50,405 nucleotides of DNA. Source: Rhizobium sp. ASV20. Lineage in GTDB: Bacteria; Pseudomonadota; Alphaproteobacteria; Rhizobiales; Rhizobiaceae. A program made the position numbers and the translations under genes. The notes beneath the pieces were generated by a model, which was given only the letters and a program-made list of their open reading frames with translations, did no database searches and was not told the DNA's origin. This document shows, one piece after another, positions 7,761 through 15,337 of this stretch. Numbering within the stretch: the stretch's first letter is position 1; each line of letters opens with the position of its first letter. Where the stretch lies: contig NZ_JAELTU010000036.1 of the NCBI RefSeq assembly GCF_016429015.1, positions 1 to 50,405 of the forward strand. Direction: 5' to 3'.

Positions 7761-10115
7761 ATGGATGCACAGATCCCGCGCCAACGCCTTTGCCATCGCA
7801 TCGCCGGCCATCGATCCGGCGTCATCTTTCTGCGAGCCCCTGCCGGAGCGGGAAAGACCGTGACGCTTTCAATGGCTGCCGAGGGCATGGGCAGACGTGT
7901 ATGCAGCTTGCAGCAACCGCGCATGAGCGACATCGAGGACGGCTGGCTTTTCTGGGACGTGCCGGTCTCGGCCCGGTCGGCGCGTCTCTCCGCACAATTG
8001 CTGGAAAACATCGACGTGCTGGTCGTTGCCTGCCGTCCCGACCAACGCATCAGCGGATTGGCGCGTCTCATTCTTCATCGCGGCTCGACGACGATCCATG
8101 CTGACGAGTTGACGTTCCTGGCGGAGGAATTGAGTGGCTTGCCAGCGGAAGACGCACGCGGCCTTCTTGAGCACTATGCTGGCTGGCCCGCCTTCCTGCC
8201 GTTGGTCGGTTCCAAAGCTCCGCGCCTGGCTATCGATTACTTGCGCGAGAACTTTCTGGGGCATCTTTCACCGGCGCAAACAGCCACCCTATCGATCTGG
8301 CTGGACGCACCGACGCCGACAGCCAACGAGGACTGGGCGGGCCTGCTGCCTCCCCTCCTCATCCACGAGCCAGATAAGCATATCGAGCTACGCCAGTTTC
8401 TCACCATCGCCGTCAATGAACGTCTCGCGACGTTCGAGAACACCGTCGCCGTAATCGAAGTTGCAGCCGCGTTCGAAAAGGCGGGGCGAGCACTGGCGGC
8501 AATGACATTGCTTCTCGACCACGGGCACGAGGCGCATGCGGCGCAAATTCTGGAACGCTCCCGCGGACTGGAGCTGATTTACAGAAACAGCCTTGATGCA
8601 TTCCGTGACATCATCATGCGCTTTTCTCACGAAATGATCGCGACCAACGAGATCGTGCTTTTCGCGCTCGCGCGGATGCTACTGAAACTCGGGGAGCTGC
8701 AGCGTGTCCGTCACCTCGTCGGCAAGCATCTGGGCTCGGATTATCTGGATCCGCTCAAGGTCTTGCTGCGCGGATCGCGCTTCTCTTTTGCCGCCCGAAC
8801 CTTCAGGCTGAACCTCATGATCTCCGAGGATCTGATGCCGACCGATGCCATGATCACTCGCCTCGGGGAGTTCATGGCCGATTACCCCATGGGCGATCAT
8901 GGCAAATGGGCAGCCTACTACAATGCATTGCTGGAGTTCGAAATCCGCCGCCGCAACTTTCGCGAGGCGGAAGCAGCCGCCGCACGGGCTCTGATCTACC
9001 TTGGCCACATGGGCGGCCAACCCTTACTCGAGTTCTTTATTCACCTGCATCAGGCGGTGTTACGGCTGATGAGCGGCGATGCGCTGTTTGCAAGACGCGC
9101 CGCAAAAGATGCCCGCCACAAGCTTGAACAGGTGCCGCACACGGCTGACGCGGAATTCCGCATGTTGCGCCTTGTGGAAGCCTGCATTGCCTATGAAGCA
9201 GGGCAACCCCGCGATCTCCTCCAATTCGTTCAGGACGAATTCGACAGTTTCGCCGCCGCCGAAATCTGGCCGAGCCTCATGCAATTTGCTCTTCATTACG
9301 CCTCGCAGATTCTTGCGGACCATTTTCCGATGGCGATCCGACCGGGATTTCTCGACGGGCTTTGGATCCATCTATCGGAGGGGCTGCAGTTCCATGCCAT
9401 GATGGAAATCCGCACCGCCATCGCCTATCAGAATGCCGACCGCTGGGGCGACGCTGCCGCCACGCTTTCGGCGGTCCGCATGCGGATCGGCCGCAACTGG
9501 GTCGAGAGCGCGCATGAAGAGCTGACGCGCCTGACGAGGCGCGACGAAATCTCCTACACGATGGCCTGGCTGCGCGATGCCGTCCGCCTTGCGACGCCCC
9601 GCCCCTATCTCTCACGTCAGATAGACGCGCTGATCGCCAACCCCAAGGTGACAAACCGCGAGAAGGTCGCGCTGCAACTCTGGCAGAGCTATACCGCCTA
9701 CCAGCGTCGCGATAGAGCGGCGACCCGTGCTCACCTCCTGTCCGCACTCGAAGCGTCGACTCGCCTCGGATGTCATGGCGTGCTCTCCGAGGAACGCATT
9801 TTTCTTTCCCCGCTGTTGAAGAACGAGCGCATTCGCGGCTTCATCGAGACATCGTCCGATGTCCGCACCGCACTCTCGCTTTTTGCCGCTTCCGTGAATT
9901 CGCCCCAAGCCCGCGCATTGCAAGGTGGCTTGTCACAACGCGAAGCGCAGATGATGCAATTGATTGCCAGCGGCATGTCCAACAAGCGCATCGCCAATAC
10001 GCTCAGCATTTCCGAGGTGACCGTGAAGTTTCACCTCGGAAATCTGTTTCGTAAGCTCGGCTGCCAACGGCGGGCGGAAGCGATCCGCGCAGCAACTGCC
10101 CTCGGCTGGCTCTGA
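7761..10115 (+). CDS. LuxR-family regulator with N-terminal P-loop (MalT-like)
   Basis: A 784-residue transcription regulator of the large ATP-binding LuxR (MalT/LAL) type. A P-loop APAGAGKT lies at residues 26-33, a long middle region looks like an alpha-helical repeat (TPR-like) sensor, and the last about 60 residues form a LuxR helix-turn-helix: LSQREAQMMQLIASGMSNKR, then SISEVTVKFHLGNLFRKLG. Such proteins switch with ATP and an inducer and activate neighbouring catabolic or uptake operons. Start is ATG 7761 with AAGG four bases upstream. It is divergent from the peptide-type transporter/hydantoinase operon, its likely target (inference). It ends 34 bases before the convergent Na/Pi-type transporter gene. 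Inducer unknown. Confidence 0.9.
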   Translation: MDAQIPRQRLCHRIAGHRSGVIFLRAPAGAGKTVTLSMAAEGMGRRVCSLQQPRMSDIEDGWLFWDVPVSARSARLSAQLLENIDVLVVACRPDQRISGLARLILHRGSTTIHADELTFLAEELSGLPAEDARGLLEHYAGWPAFLPLVGSKAPRLAIDYLRENFLGHLSPAQTATLSIWLDAPTPTANEDWAGLLPPLLIHEPDKHIELRQFLTIAVNERLATFENTVAVIEVAAAFEKAGRALAAMTLLLDHGHEAHAAQILERSRGLELIYRNSLDAFRDIIMRFSHEMIATNEIVLFALARMLLKLGELQRVRHLVGKHLGSDYLDPLKVLLRGSRFSFAARTFRLNLMISEDLMPTDAMITRLGEFMADYPMGDHGKWAAYYNALLEFEIRRRNFREAEAAAARALIYLGHMGGQPLLEFFIHLHQAVLRLMSGDALFARRAAKDARHKLEQVPHTADAEFRMLRLVEACIAYEAGQPRDLLQFVQDEFDSFAAAEIWPSLMQFALHYASQILADHFPMAIRPGFLDGLWIHLSEGLQFHAMMEIRTAIAYQNADRWGDAAATLSAVRMRIGRNWVESAHEELTRLTRRDEISYTMAWLRDAVRLATPRPYLSRQIDALIANPKVTNREKVALQLWQSYTAYQRRDRAATRAHLLSALEASTRLGCHGVLSEERIFLSPLLKNERIRGFIETSSDVRTALSLFAASVNSPQARALQGGLSQREAQMMQLIASGMSNKRIANTLSISEVTVKFHLGNLFRKLGCQRRAEAIRAATALGWL

Positions 10116-10149
10116 TCCCACCGGGCAGTCCGGCGGGCTTCCGGCAACA

Positions 10150-11886
10150 TCAGACCTGAGGGACCTTGTCGGTCTCTTCCTGCAAGGCCCGGCTCGCCCC
10201 GCTATCCTCGGCTCCAAGAACAGCATAGCCGATACTCGCGACATGGGAGTTCACCAGCTTGAGGTCGCGCAACGTTGCCAGAAACAGGCTGCTTGAGCCG
10301 AGCAAAGCCGAGGAATTGCAGCCGCCAAGACGCGTAAGATGGTCTTTCACCGCAGTTCGTTCGGCTTCGTTGAGGTGCCGCTTCGCATCCACCAGTTCCT
10401 GGGCCGAGCGCGGGTCTTCCGTCGCCAGGGTCGACAGCGCCAGGCGAAGGTCGGCTCCGACCTCTGCTTGAATTGTTTGCAAGGCTGCCTGGTCGGCCGG
10501 ATTGATCGATCCCTCGGCACGGCGCGTGACCTGCTCAAGGCAGCGTTCGAGAATATCGCCGGCATGACCGAGATTGACGGCAAATTCGATAACATCGGAC
10601 AAACGGCTGGCATCGCGATCGGTAAGCTCCGATGGTTCGAGGCGCGCCAGATAGGCTTTGACGGCGCCGTGCAGCATATCGAGCTCCTGACCCAACCGAA
10701 CCGCCTGTGCGGCCGCCTGCTTGTCGGGCCGAGAGAGATCGGCAGGAACCAGACGCAGGAGCGCTTCAACCAGATCTCCCATGCGCAGGATTTCGCGCGC
10801 AGCGCTGGCGAGAGCCAGATAGGGAGTCTCCAGCACCGACTTGTCGAGAAAGAGCGGACGCGCGGCATCTCCCACCGACTTGATCTTTTCGGGGTAGAGC
10901 TTGATCAGCAGGGATTGTGCCGGCCTCAGCAGACCGAGGCAGATGACCGCCAGAACGACATTGAAGACGACGTGGAAGTTCGTGAGCACCGACGCCAGAT
11001 CGGCGCCGTCCCGCTGCAGAAGATCAGCCAACGGATGCAGGAAGGGCAGCACGGCGATGCAGCCGACCGCACGAAACAGAAGATTGCCGACCGGAACGCG
11101 GCGATTGGCGGGATTGGTGCTGCTGGTCTCGAATACAGGCGGCAGCGCTCCGCCGAGATTTGCGCCGAGAACCAATGCAAGGCCTGTCGTCGGCGACACG
11201 ACGTCGCCGGCTGCCAGTCCGACCAGCAGCAACATGACGGCTACGCTGGAATGAGCGGCGAAGGTCAGCGCCGCTGCCAACAATACGTCAAGCACCGGAT
11301 CGCCGGTAATGGCGTCGAGGATGCTTCGTAGAACGGGAGCCGTGCTGACGGGCTGGATTGTCTGCACCAGGCTATGCAGGGCGAGCAGCATCAACCCTAG
11401 GCCGATGCAGACCCGTCCCAGATGCCGCACGCGTCCCTTGGGGCCGCGCTTGAACGCGACATAGCCAGCCAGCAGCAACAGCGGCGAAACGAAGGAAATA
11501 TCAAAAGAAAGGGCTTTGACGATCAGCGCGGTCCCGACATTGGCGCCCAGCATGACGGCCAGAGCAGGAACGAGCGCGACGGCGCCGCGCGCGGCGAAGG
11601 ACGTGACCATCATGACCGTTGCGGTGCTGCTCTGAAGCAGCATCGTGACCCCGGCGCCGGCAGCGACGGCGACCAGGCGATTCCGCAGGGCACGGCCAAG
11701 CACGCGTCTCAGATCCGAACCGAAAGCCCGCTCTATGCCGCTCTGCACCATGCGCATACCCCAAAGGAGGAGCGCGACGTGTCCCATGAGTTCCAGGATG
11801 ACGAGGCTGCCGGTCATTGCATTCATCCGATTGAAAGTGAGAACGTTCGGAAGCAAGACGCCGGCGGTCGGGCCGCCGGACGTCAT
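10150..11886 (-). CDS. Na/Pi-cotransporter II-related protein with PhoU-like tail
   Basis: Membrane protein of up to 578 residues. The first about 330 residues contain two Na_Pi_cotrans repeats, marked by LLQSSTATVMMVTS and the parallel AHSSVAVMLLLVG with glycine-rich helices such as LGANVGTALIV and LGANLGGALP. The remaining about 230 residues are helical and charged and resemble a PhoU-like domain (EILRMGDLVEALLRL, LGHAGDILERCLEQ). Members of this bacterial family are thought to move phosphate with sodium, sometimes outwards; direction here is unknown. The start is uncertain: 11886 gives the longest form, but ATG 11826 or 11817 (MTGSLVILELMGHVALLLWG) fits the usual N-terminus better. No start has a strong ribosome site. 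It lies 37 bases or more after the Nramp-like gene. Confidence 0.85.
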   Translation of the reverse strand: MTSGGPTAGVLLPNVLTFNRMNAMTGSLVILELMGHVALLLWGMRMVQSGIERAFGSDLRRVLGRALRNRLVAVAAGAGVTMLLQSSTATVMMVTSFAARGAVALVPALAVMLGANVGTALIVKALSFDISFVSPLLLLAGYVAFKRGPKGRVRHLGRVCIGLGLMLLALHSLVQTIQPVSTAPVLRSILDAITGDPVLDVLLAAALTFAAHSSVAVMLLLVGLAAGDVVSPTTGLALVLGANLGGALPPVFETSSTNPANRRVPVGNLLFRAVGCIAVLPFLHPLADLLQRDGADLASVLTNFHVVFNVVLAVICLGLLRPAQSLLIKLYPEKIKSVGDAARPLFLDKSVLETPYLALASAAREILRMGDLVEALLRLVPADLSRPDKQAAAQAVRLGQELDMLHGAVKAYLARLEPSELTDRDASRLSDVIEFAVNLGHAGDILERCLEQVTRRAEGSINPADQAALQTIQAEVGADLRLALSTLATEDPRSAQELVDAKRHLNEAERTAVKDHLTRLGGCNSSALLGSSSLFLATLRDLKLVNSHVASIGYAVLGAEDSGASRALQEETDKVPQV

Positions 11887-11922
11887 TATTCGCGCGACAT
11901 GGCATGCCTGCCACGAGTAGGC

Positions 11923-13566
11923 TCAACCCTGGCCGAACGCCAGCTGGACCACACGCACAAGCACCATACCAACGGCGACAACAAGATAACCGCGCAACAC
12001 GATCATCCATACCCGCCGCGAAAGCGAGAGCTGAATGGGCTCCAGGGCGGAAAGCGGCGGCATACGCCAGGTCGGCCGCAGCGACCGATCCTTGACGAGC
12101 TGCCGAATTTCGCCGCGGCCGCCTGATCGGCTTTTCAGCAAGCTCGTTGCGATAAGGCCGACGAGGCCAAGCAAGGTGCCACCTGCAAGGATCCAGACTA
12201 TCTGCGTGCCGGTGATCTCCGGATAGAGAACGGAGGCCGTGAGAATGATAGACAGCATCACCAGCACGGCAATAACTGCACCCGTAAACAGGTTCATCGC
12301 CTTGCCATTGACCCAGGGACCGAGGACAGCCCTGTCATTGCACAGTAGTAGCAAGAACACAGTCGCGCTTGGCAGCAGCACACCGGCCAGGGTCTGCACG
12401 GCAAGCGTGATCAGGCCGAGCGGCGAACCCGGAATGAGCACGAGAGCGGCGGCGGCGGCAATCAGGCCGCAATAGACGAAATAGAATCCCTTGGCTTCGC
12501 TTGCCTTGCGGTGCAGCGAATGATTGAGGGACAGTACATCGCCGATCGCATAGGCGGTTGCGAGCGATACGGCGGCGGCGCCGATGATTGCCGCGTCGAT
12601 CAAAGCAATGGCAAACAATACGCCCATCGTCGGGCTTACATATTTGTCGAGTCCCGCGGCAATGCCACCGGCGTCGGTGAAGTTGCCGAATTCCGGCTGT
12701 CCCTGAAAGATGGCAGCGCAGAATACGATCATTGCTATGGCGCCGATCATGACCATGACGATGCCGAGCCACAGATCGGCCTTTTCATAGCCGATGAAAC
12801 GCGGCGTGATGCGCTTGTCGATCACATAGCTCTGCTGGAAAAACAGCTGCCAGGGAGCCACGGTCGTGCCGACAATCCCGATGATCAGCAGCAGGATGTC
12901 GGACAGCTTGCCATCAGGCAGATTGGGGATCGTCAGGTCGCGCATGATCTGATGAGCCGGAACATGTGCGGCCAATACGATCGGCACAAGCAAAAGGCTG
13001 CCGAGGCACAGCATCAGCGCAAAGCGCTCGAAGCGGCGAAAGCTGCCCGTGCTTGCGGCAACCATGGTCAGCGCCGCAGCAATGGCAACACCGGCGATCT
13101 TCGACACCCCGAGGTAATCGAGCGCCAGGCTGATGCCGATGAATTCGGTGACGATGGTCAACCCGTTGAGGATGAACAGATCGATGACGCTGAAAGCGCC
13201 CCAGAACTTGCCGAAGCGCTCGAGAATGAGGCGCGCATGGCCCACACCCGTGACAGCACCCAGACGCAGCACCATCTCCTGATTGACATAGAGCACGGGC
13301 ACGAGGAGCAGCAGCGTCCACAGAAGCGACGTGCCGTAGTTCTGCCCGGCCTGGGTGTAGGTGGCAAACGCGCCGGCGTCATTGTCACCGACCATGACGA
13401 TGAGGCCAGGTCCGATAATGGCCAGCAGCGTCATGAGACGTGCCCGCCAGGTGGTGCGGGCGGCAACGTCTCCGTGGTTGATTGTGCCGAGCGCGCCGCG
13501 GATGTCGCCGACATGCGCCGTGTCGAGGACAGCCGATGCTGCGCCGTTCGTGTTCAAATTATCCAT
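11923..13566 (-). CDS. Nramp-family divalent cation transporter, divergent metal site
   Basis: A 547-residue, roughly 11-12-helix membrane protein of the SLC11/Nramp fold. The first helix begins IGPGLIVMVG as in the family, but the metal motif DPGN is replaced by DNDAG (residues 61-65). In helix 6 the usual metal-ligand methionine before P-H is alanine: VAPWQ (A237, P238, W239). Such changes are known from Nramp-related Mg2+ transporters (NRMT clade) and from Al-type Nramp relatives, so classical Mn/Fe uptake should not be assumed. The N-terminal 40 residues are hydrophilic; the C-terminus carries an extra cytosolic loop (LLKSRSGGRGEIRQLVKDRS) and one more helix. The start ATG is preceded by GGGAG. 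Confidence 0.88.
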   Translation of the reverse strand: MDNLNTNGAASAVLDTAHVGDIRGALGTINHGDVAARTTWRARLMTLLAIIGPGLIVMVGDNDAGAFATYTQAGQNYGTSLLWTLLLLVPVLYVNQEMVLRLGAVTGVGHARLILERFGKFWGAFSVIDLFILNGLTIVTEFIGISLALDYLGVSKIAGVAIAAALTMVAASTGSFRRFERFALMLCLGSLLLVPIVLAAHVPAHQIMRDLTIPNLPDGKLSDILLLIIGIVGTTVAPWQLFFQQSYVIDKRITPRFIGYEKADLWLGIVMVMIGAIAMIVFCAAIFQGQPEFGNFTDAGGIAAGLDKYVSPTMGVLFAIALIDAAIIGAAAVSLATAYAIGDVLSLNHSLHRKASEAKGFYFVYCGLIAAAAALVLIPGSPLGLITLAVQTLAGVLLPSATVFLLLLCNDRAVLGPWVNGKAMNLFTGAVIAVLVMLSIILTASVLYPEITGTQIVWILAGGTLLGLVGLIATSLLKSRSGGRGEIRQLVKDRSLRPTWRMPPLSALEPIQLSLSRRVWMIVLRGYLVVAVGMVLVRVVQLAFGQG

Positions 13567-13674
13567 AGTCTTACTCCCGTGCGACGGATCGCCACGTCTT
13601 CATCGATTACCTGGGGGAAACCGCCTGCCGGGCGGCCTAAACGAGTATCTCTGGCATAAATCCGGCCGTGCGAC
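13567..13674 (-). promoter_or_regulatory. Leader of the Nramp-like gene with two hairpins
   Basis: Upstream of the Nramp-like ATG, on the minus strand, the leader can form two hairpins. One has arms CCGCC/GGCGG at 13621-13635. The other, at 13579-13595, pairs GTG-CGA with TCG-CAC around a TCCG loop with one bulged G. The second ends right before the ribosome site GGGAGTAAG. Structured leaders before metal transporters can be metal-sensing riboswitches, but I do not recognise this as a known class. Structure is drawn by eye only. Confidence 0.3.
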
Positions 13675-13854
13675 TCAATCCGGTGAACCGGTTGAAACAG
13701 CTGGCGGCTTTTGACGGATAAACGGTCGCAACAAGACCCCGATCGGAATGCCGATCGGTAAAGCGAACGGGCTTGATTGCCCTTCGGCGCGACCGCGGGA
13801 GTATAGGATCATCGAGCCGCCGGTCATGGCGGCGAATTTGAAGATGGCAGTCAT
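13675..13854 (-). CDS. Small hydrophobic protein, unknown function
   Basis: A 59-residue open frame starting at ATG 13854, preceded at an ideal distance by AGGAGG (AGGAGG-N8-ATG after a repeated GGAGGA run), the strongest ribosome site in this neighbourhood. The product has a hydrophobic N-terminal half (MTAIFKFAAMTGGSMILYSR), then a second apolar stretch with a GIPIG turn and a basic, proline-rich tail. It could be a small membrane protein. It lies about 110 bases upstream of the Nramp-like gene on the same strand and might share its transcript. I do not recognise a family, and without homologues it stays a candidate. Confidence 0.45.
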   Translation of the reverse strand: MTAIFKFAAMTGGSMILYSRGRAEGQSSPFALPIGIPIGVLLRPFIRQKPPAVSTGSPD

Positions 13855-14202
13855 GATACTGGCCTCCTCCTGGTTCGACGGTTGCTCGAACCCGGGAGGC
13901 CAGTGCCGCGGGTCAACGCCGGCGGCGAAGGCCCTCGCGGTCACATGGTCTACCCGGGCGCTGGGTCAGCACGGCGGCAAGGACATTCGACAAGCGTCGA
14001 CTGTCGCATTCCGTGTGCTGGCTACTAGATCGCGGGTTCATGTGGTCCTCTATGACGTTACCCGTCCGGTCATGCCGGACATCCCGGAATGAAACCATTC
14101 GGGATAGATTGGTGTATACGCCGCTATGAAAAAGGATCAACCAATACCTTGGTATAATAGGCGCCGCTGCCGGGCTGCTTCGGCACCAATCCATGCTCGC
14201 CT
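13855..14202. other. Gene-poor stretch between the small protein gene and phaG
   Basis: No convincing gene in 348 bases; the open frames here lack ribosome sites and family resemblance. On the plus strand, 14144-14158 reads ATACC-TT-GGTATAAT, a small inverted repeat (ATACC/GGTAT) merged with a perfect TATAAT, but no gene follows on that strand. An inverted repeat TGCCG/CGGCA at 14168-14185 lies after the phaG stop and may help end the antiporter transcript, although no clear T-run follows it. Confidence 0.35.
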
Positions 14203-14586
14203 TTACGACAAAGGCTGGTCGCCCGCTGGCTCGGCTTGCGCGCTCTTCGGCGGAACATTGCCATTCTGCTCGGCGCGATCGCGATGAAGCGCTGCTCGTG
14301 CGAGCAGCATGAAGGTGATGGGTGTCGTCACCGTTACGAAGATCCCGATCAGGAGTTCATGGATCACGAGAGAATGCGTCGAGGTCGAGAAGAAGATCAT
14401 CGACGCCACCATGATTGCGCCGATGCCACCACTCGTTCCCAATGTCGGAGCGTGAATACGCTCGTAGAAGGTTCCCATTTTCAGGAAGCCGATTGCGCCG
14501 ACCAGGGTCAGGAAGGCGCCGACGACAAGCAGGCAACCGATGGGAATTGCCGCCCAAAGCGGCACGCTTTCGAATGGGGTGCTCAT
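14203..14586 (-). CDS. phaG: Monovalent cation/H+ antiporter subunit G
   Basis: A 127-residue subunit G of the Mrp/Pha multi-subunit antiporter. It has three membrane segments and the family block LTLVGAIGFLKMGTFYERIHAPTLG followed by TSGGIGAI. The C-terminal about 25 residues are hydrophilic. Its ATG overlaps the subunit F stop (ATGA). Last gene of the phaAB-C-D-E-F-G operon. The complex exchanges Na+ or K+ for protons at the inner membrane and supports growth at high pH or salt; the rhizobial Pha1 system is linked to K+ efflux. Confidence 0.93.
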   Translation of the reverse strand: MSTPFESVPLWAAIPIGCLLVVGAFLTLVGAIGFLKMGTFYERIHAPTLGTSGGIGAIMVASMIFFSTSTHSLVIHELLIGIFVTVTTPITFMLLARAALHRDRAEQNGNVPPKSAQAEPAGDQPLS

Positions 14587-14864
14587 TCGATCACCTCCCC
14601 ACGCATCAGGAATTTTGCAAGCGCGACGGTCGCGACGAAGCCAAGCATGCCGATAACCAGCGCGGCCTCGAAATAGACGACCCGTCCCGTGCTGATTCCG
14701 AAGGTCAGCAGCAACAGCATCGCGTTCACATACAGCGTATCGAGCGCAATGATGCGATCCTGGGCGCGCGGGCCGCGAAACATCCGGATAGACGAAATCG
14801 CCATGGCAGCCACAATCATCAGCTGGGCTGCGGCGACAGATATTTGGATGATCATCGCGCTCAT
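14583..14864 (-). CDS. phaF: Monovalent cation/H+ antiporter subunit F
   Basis: A 93-residue, three-helix subunit F. Marks are MIVAAMAISSIRMFRGPRAQ, then DRIIALDTLYVNAM, the most conserved segment of MnhF/PhaF, and ALVIGMLGFVATVALAKFLM near the end. Start ATG 14864 (MSAMIIQIS) overlaps the subunit E stop by four bases (ATGA); a longer reading from 14918 runs back into phaE and is rejected. Its own stop overlaps the phaG start. Confidence 0.93.
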   Translation of the reverse strand: MSAMIIQISVAAAQLMIVAAMAISSIRMFRGPRAQDRIIALDTLYVNAMLLLLTFGISTGRVVYFEAALVIGMLGFVATVALAKFLMRGEVIE

Positions 14865-15337
14865 ACGAATATCTCCATCAACAGGCTCTCGTAGCGGTTG
14901 GCGACCGTTTCGCGCCATTGCGCCTCGTTCTCGAGGTCAAGCACATGCAGCAGAACGGTATTGTCGTTGGAATCATATTCGAGCCATGCGGAACCAGGTG
15001 TGCTGGTGAGGATGACGGCAAGCAGAGCGAGGGAGATCTGATCCCTAACCCGAAGTTCCAGGGTCACAAATCCGGGCGTGGTGTTTCGCGACCGCCCGCG
15101 CAGGATGATCCAGGCCACTTGCACGTTCGATTTCAGCACATCGTAGACGACACGGAAAAACAGCTTGGGCAGCAGATACCATTTTTTGAGCTTCGGCTTT
15201 TCGGGACGCAACGACGCCATGGCCCAGGAGGCAAAGACGGCGACGACGATACCGAGAAGAAGATGGCCGAGTGTGAAGCCATTCAATAGAAGCCAGACCA
15301 GGATCAGGACAAGGGTCAAGAGCGGATACGGCAGCAT
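14861..15337 (-). CDS. phaE: Monovalent cation/H+ antiporter subunit E
   Basis: A 158-residue subunit E with two N-terminal membrane helices (MLPYPLLTLVLILVWLLLNG, HLLLGIVVAVFASWAM) and a cytoplasmic domain containing VVYDVLKSNVQVAWIILRGR and LAVILTSTPGSAW, a well-conserved block of this family. Start taken at ATG 15337, six bases after GGAGG and overlapping the phaD stop as TGATG; a GTG one codon earlier (15340) is possible but too close to the ribosome site. Confidence 0.92.
   Translation of the reverse strand: MLPYPLLTLVLILVWLLLNGFTLGHLLLGIVVAVFASWAMASLRPEKPKLKKWYLLPKLFFRVVYDVLKSNVQVAWIILRGRSRNTTPGFVTLELRVRDQISLALLAVILTSTPGSAWLEYDSNDNTVLLHVLDLENEAQWRETVANRYESLLMEIFV

Noticed and set aside
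14144..14158. Strong plus-strand promoter with TATAAT
   Set aside because: The -10 is perfect but no -35 at a suitable distance and no plus-strand gene follows; treated as chance or unexplained.
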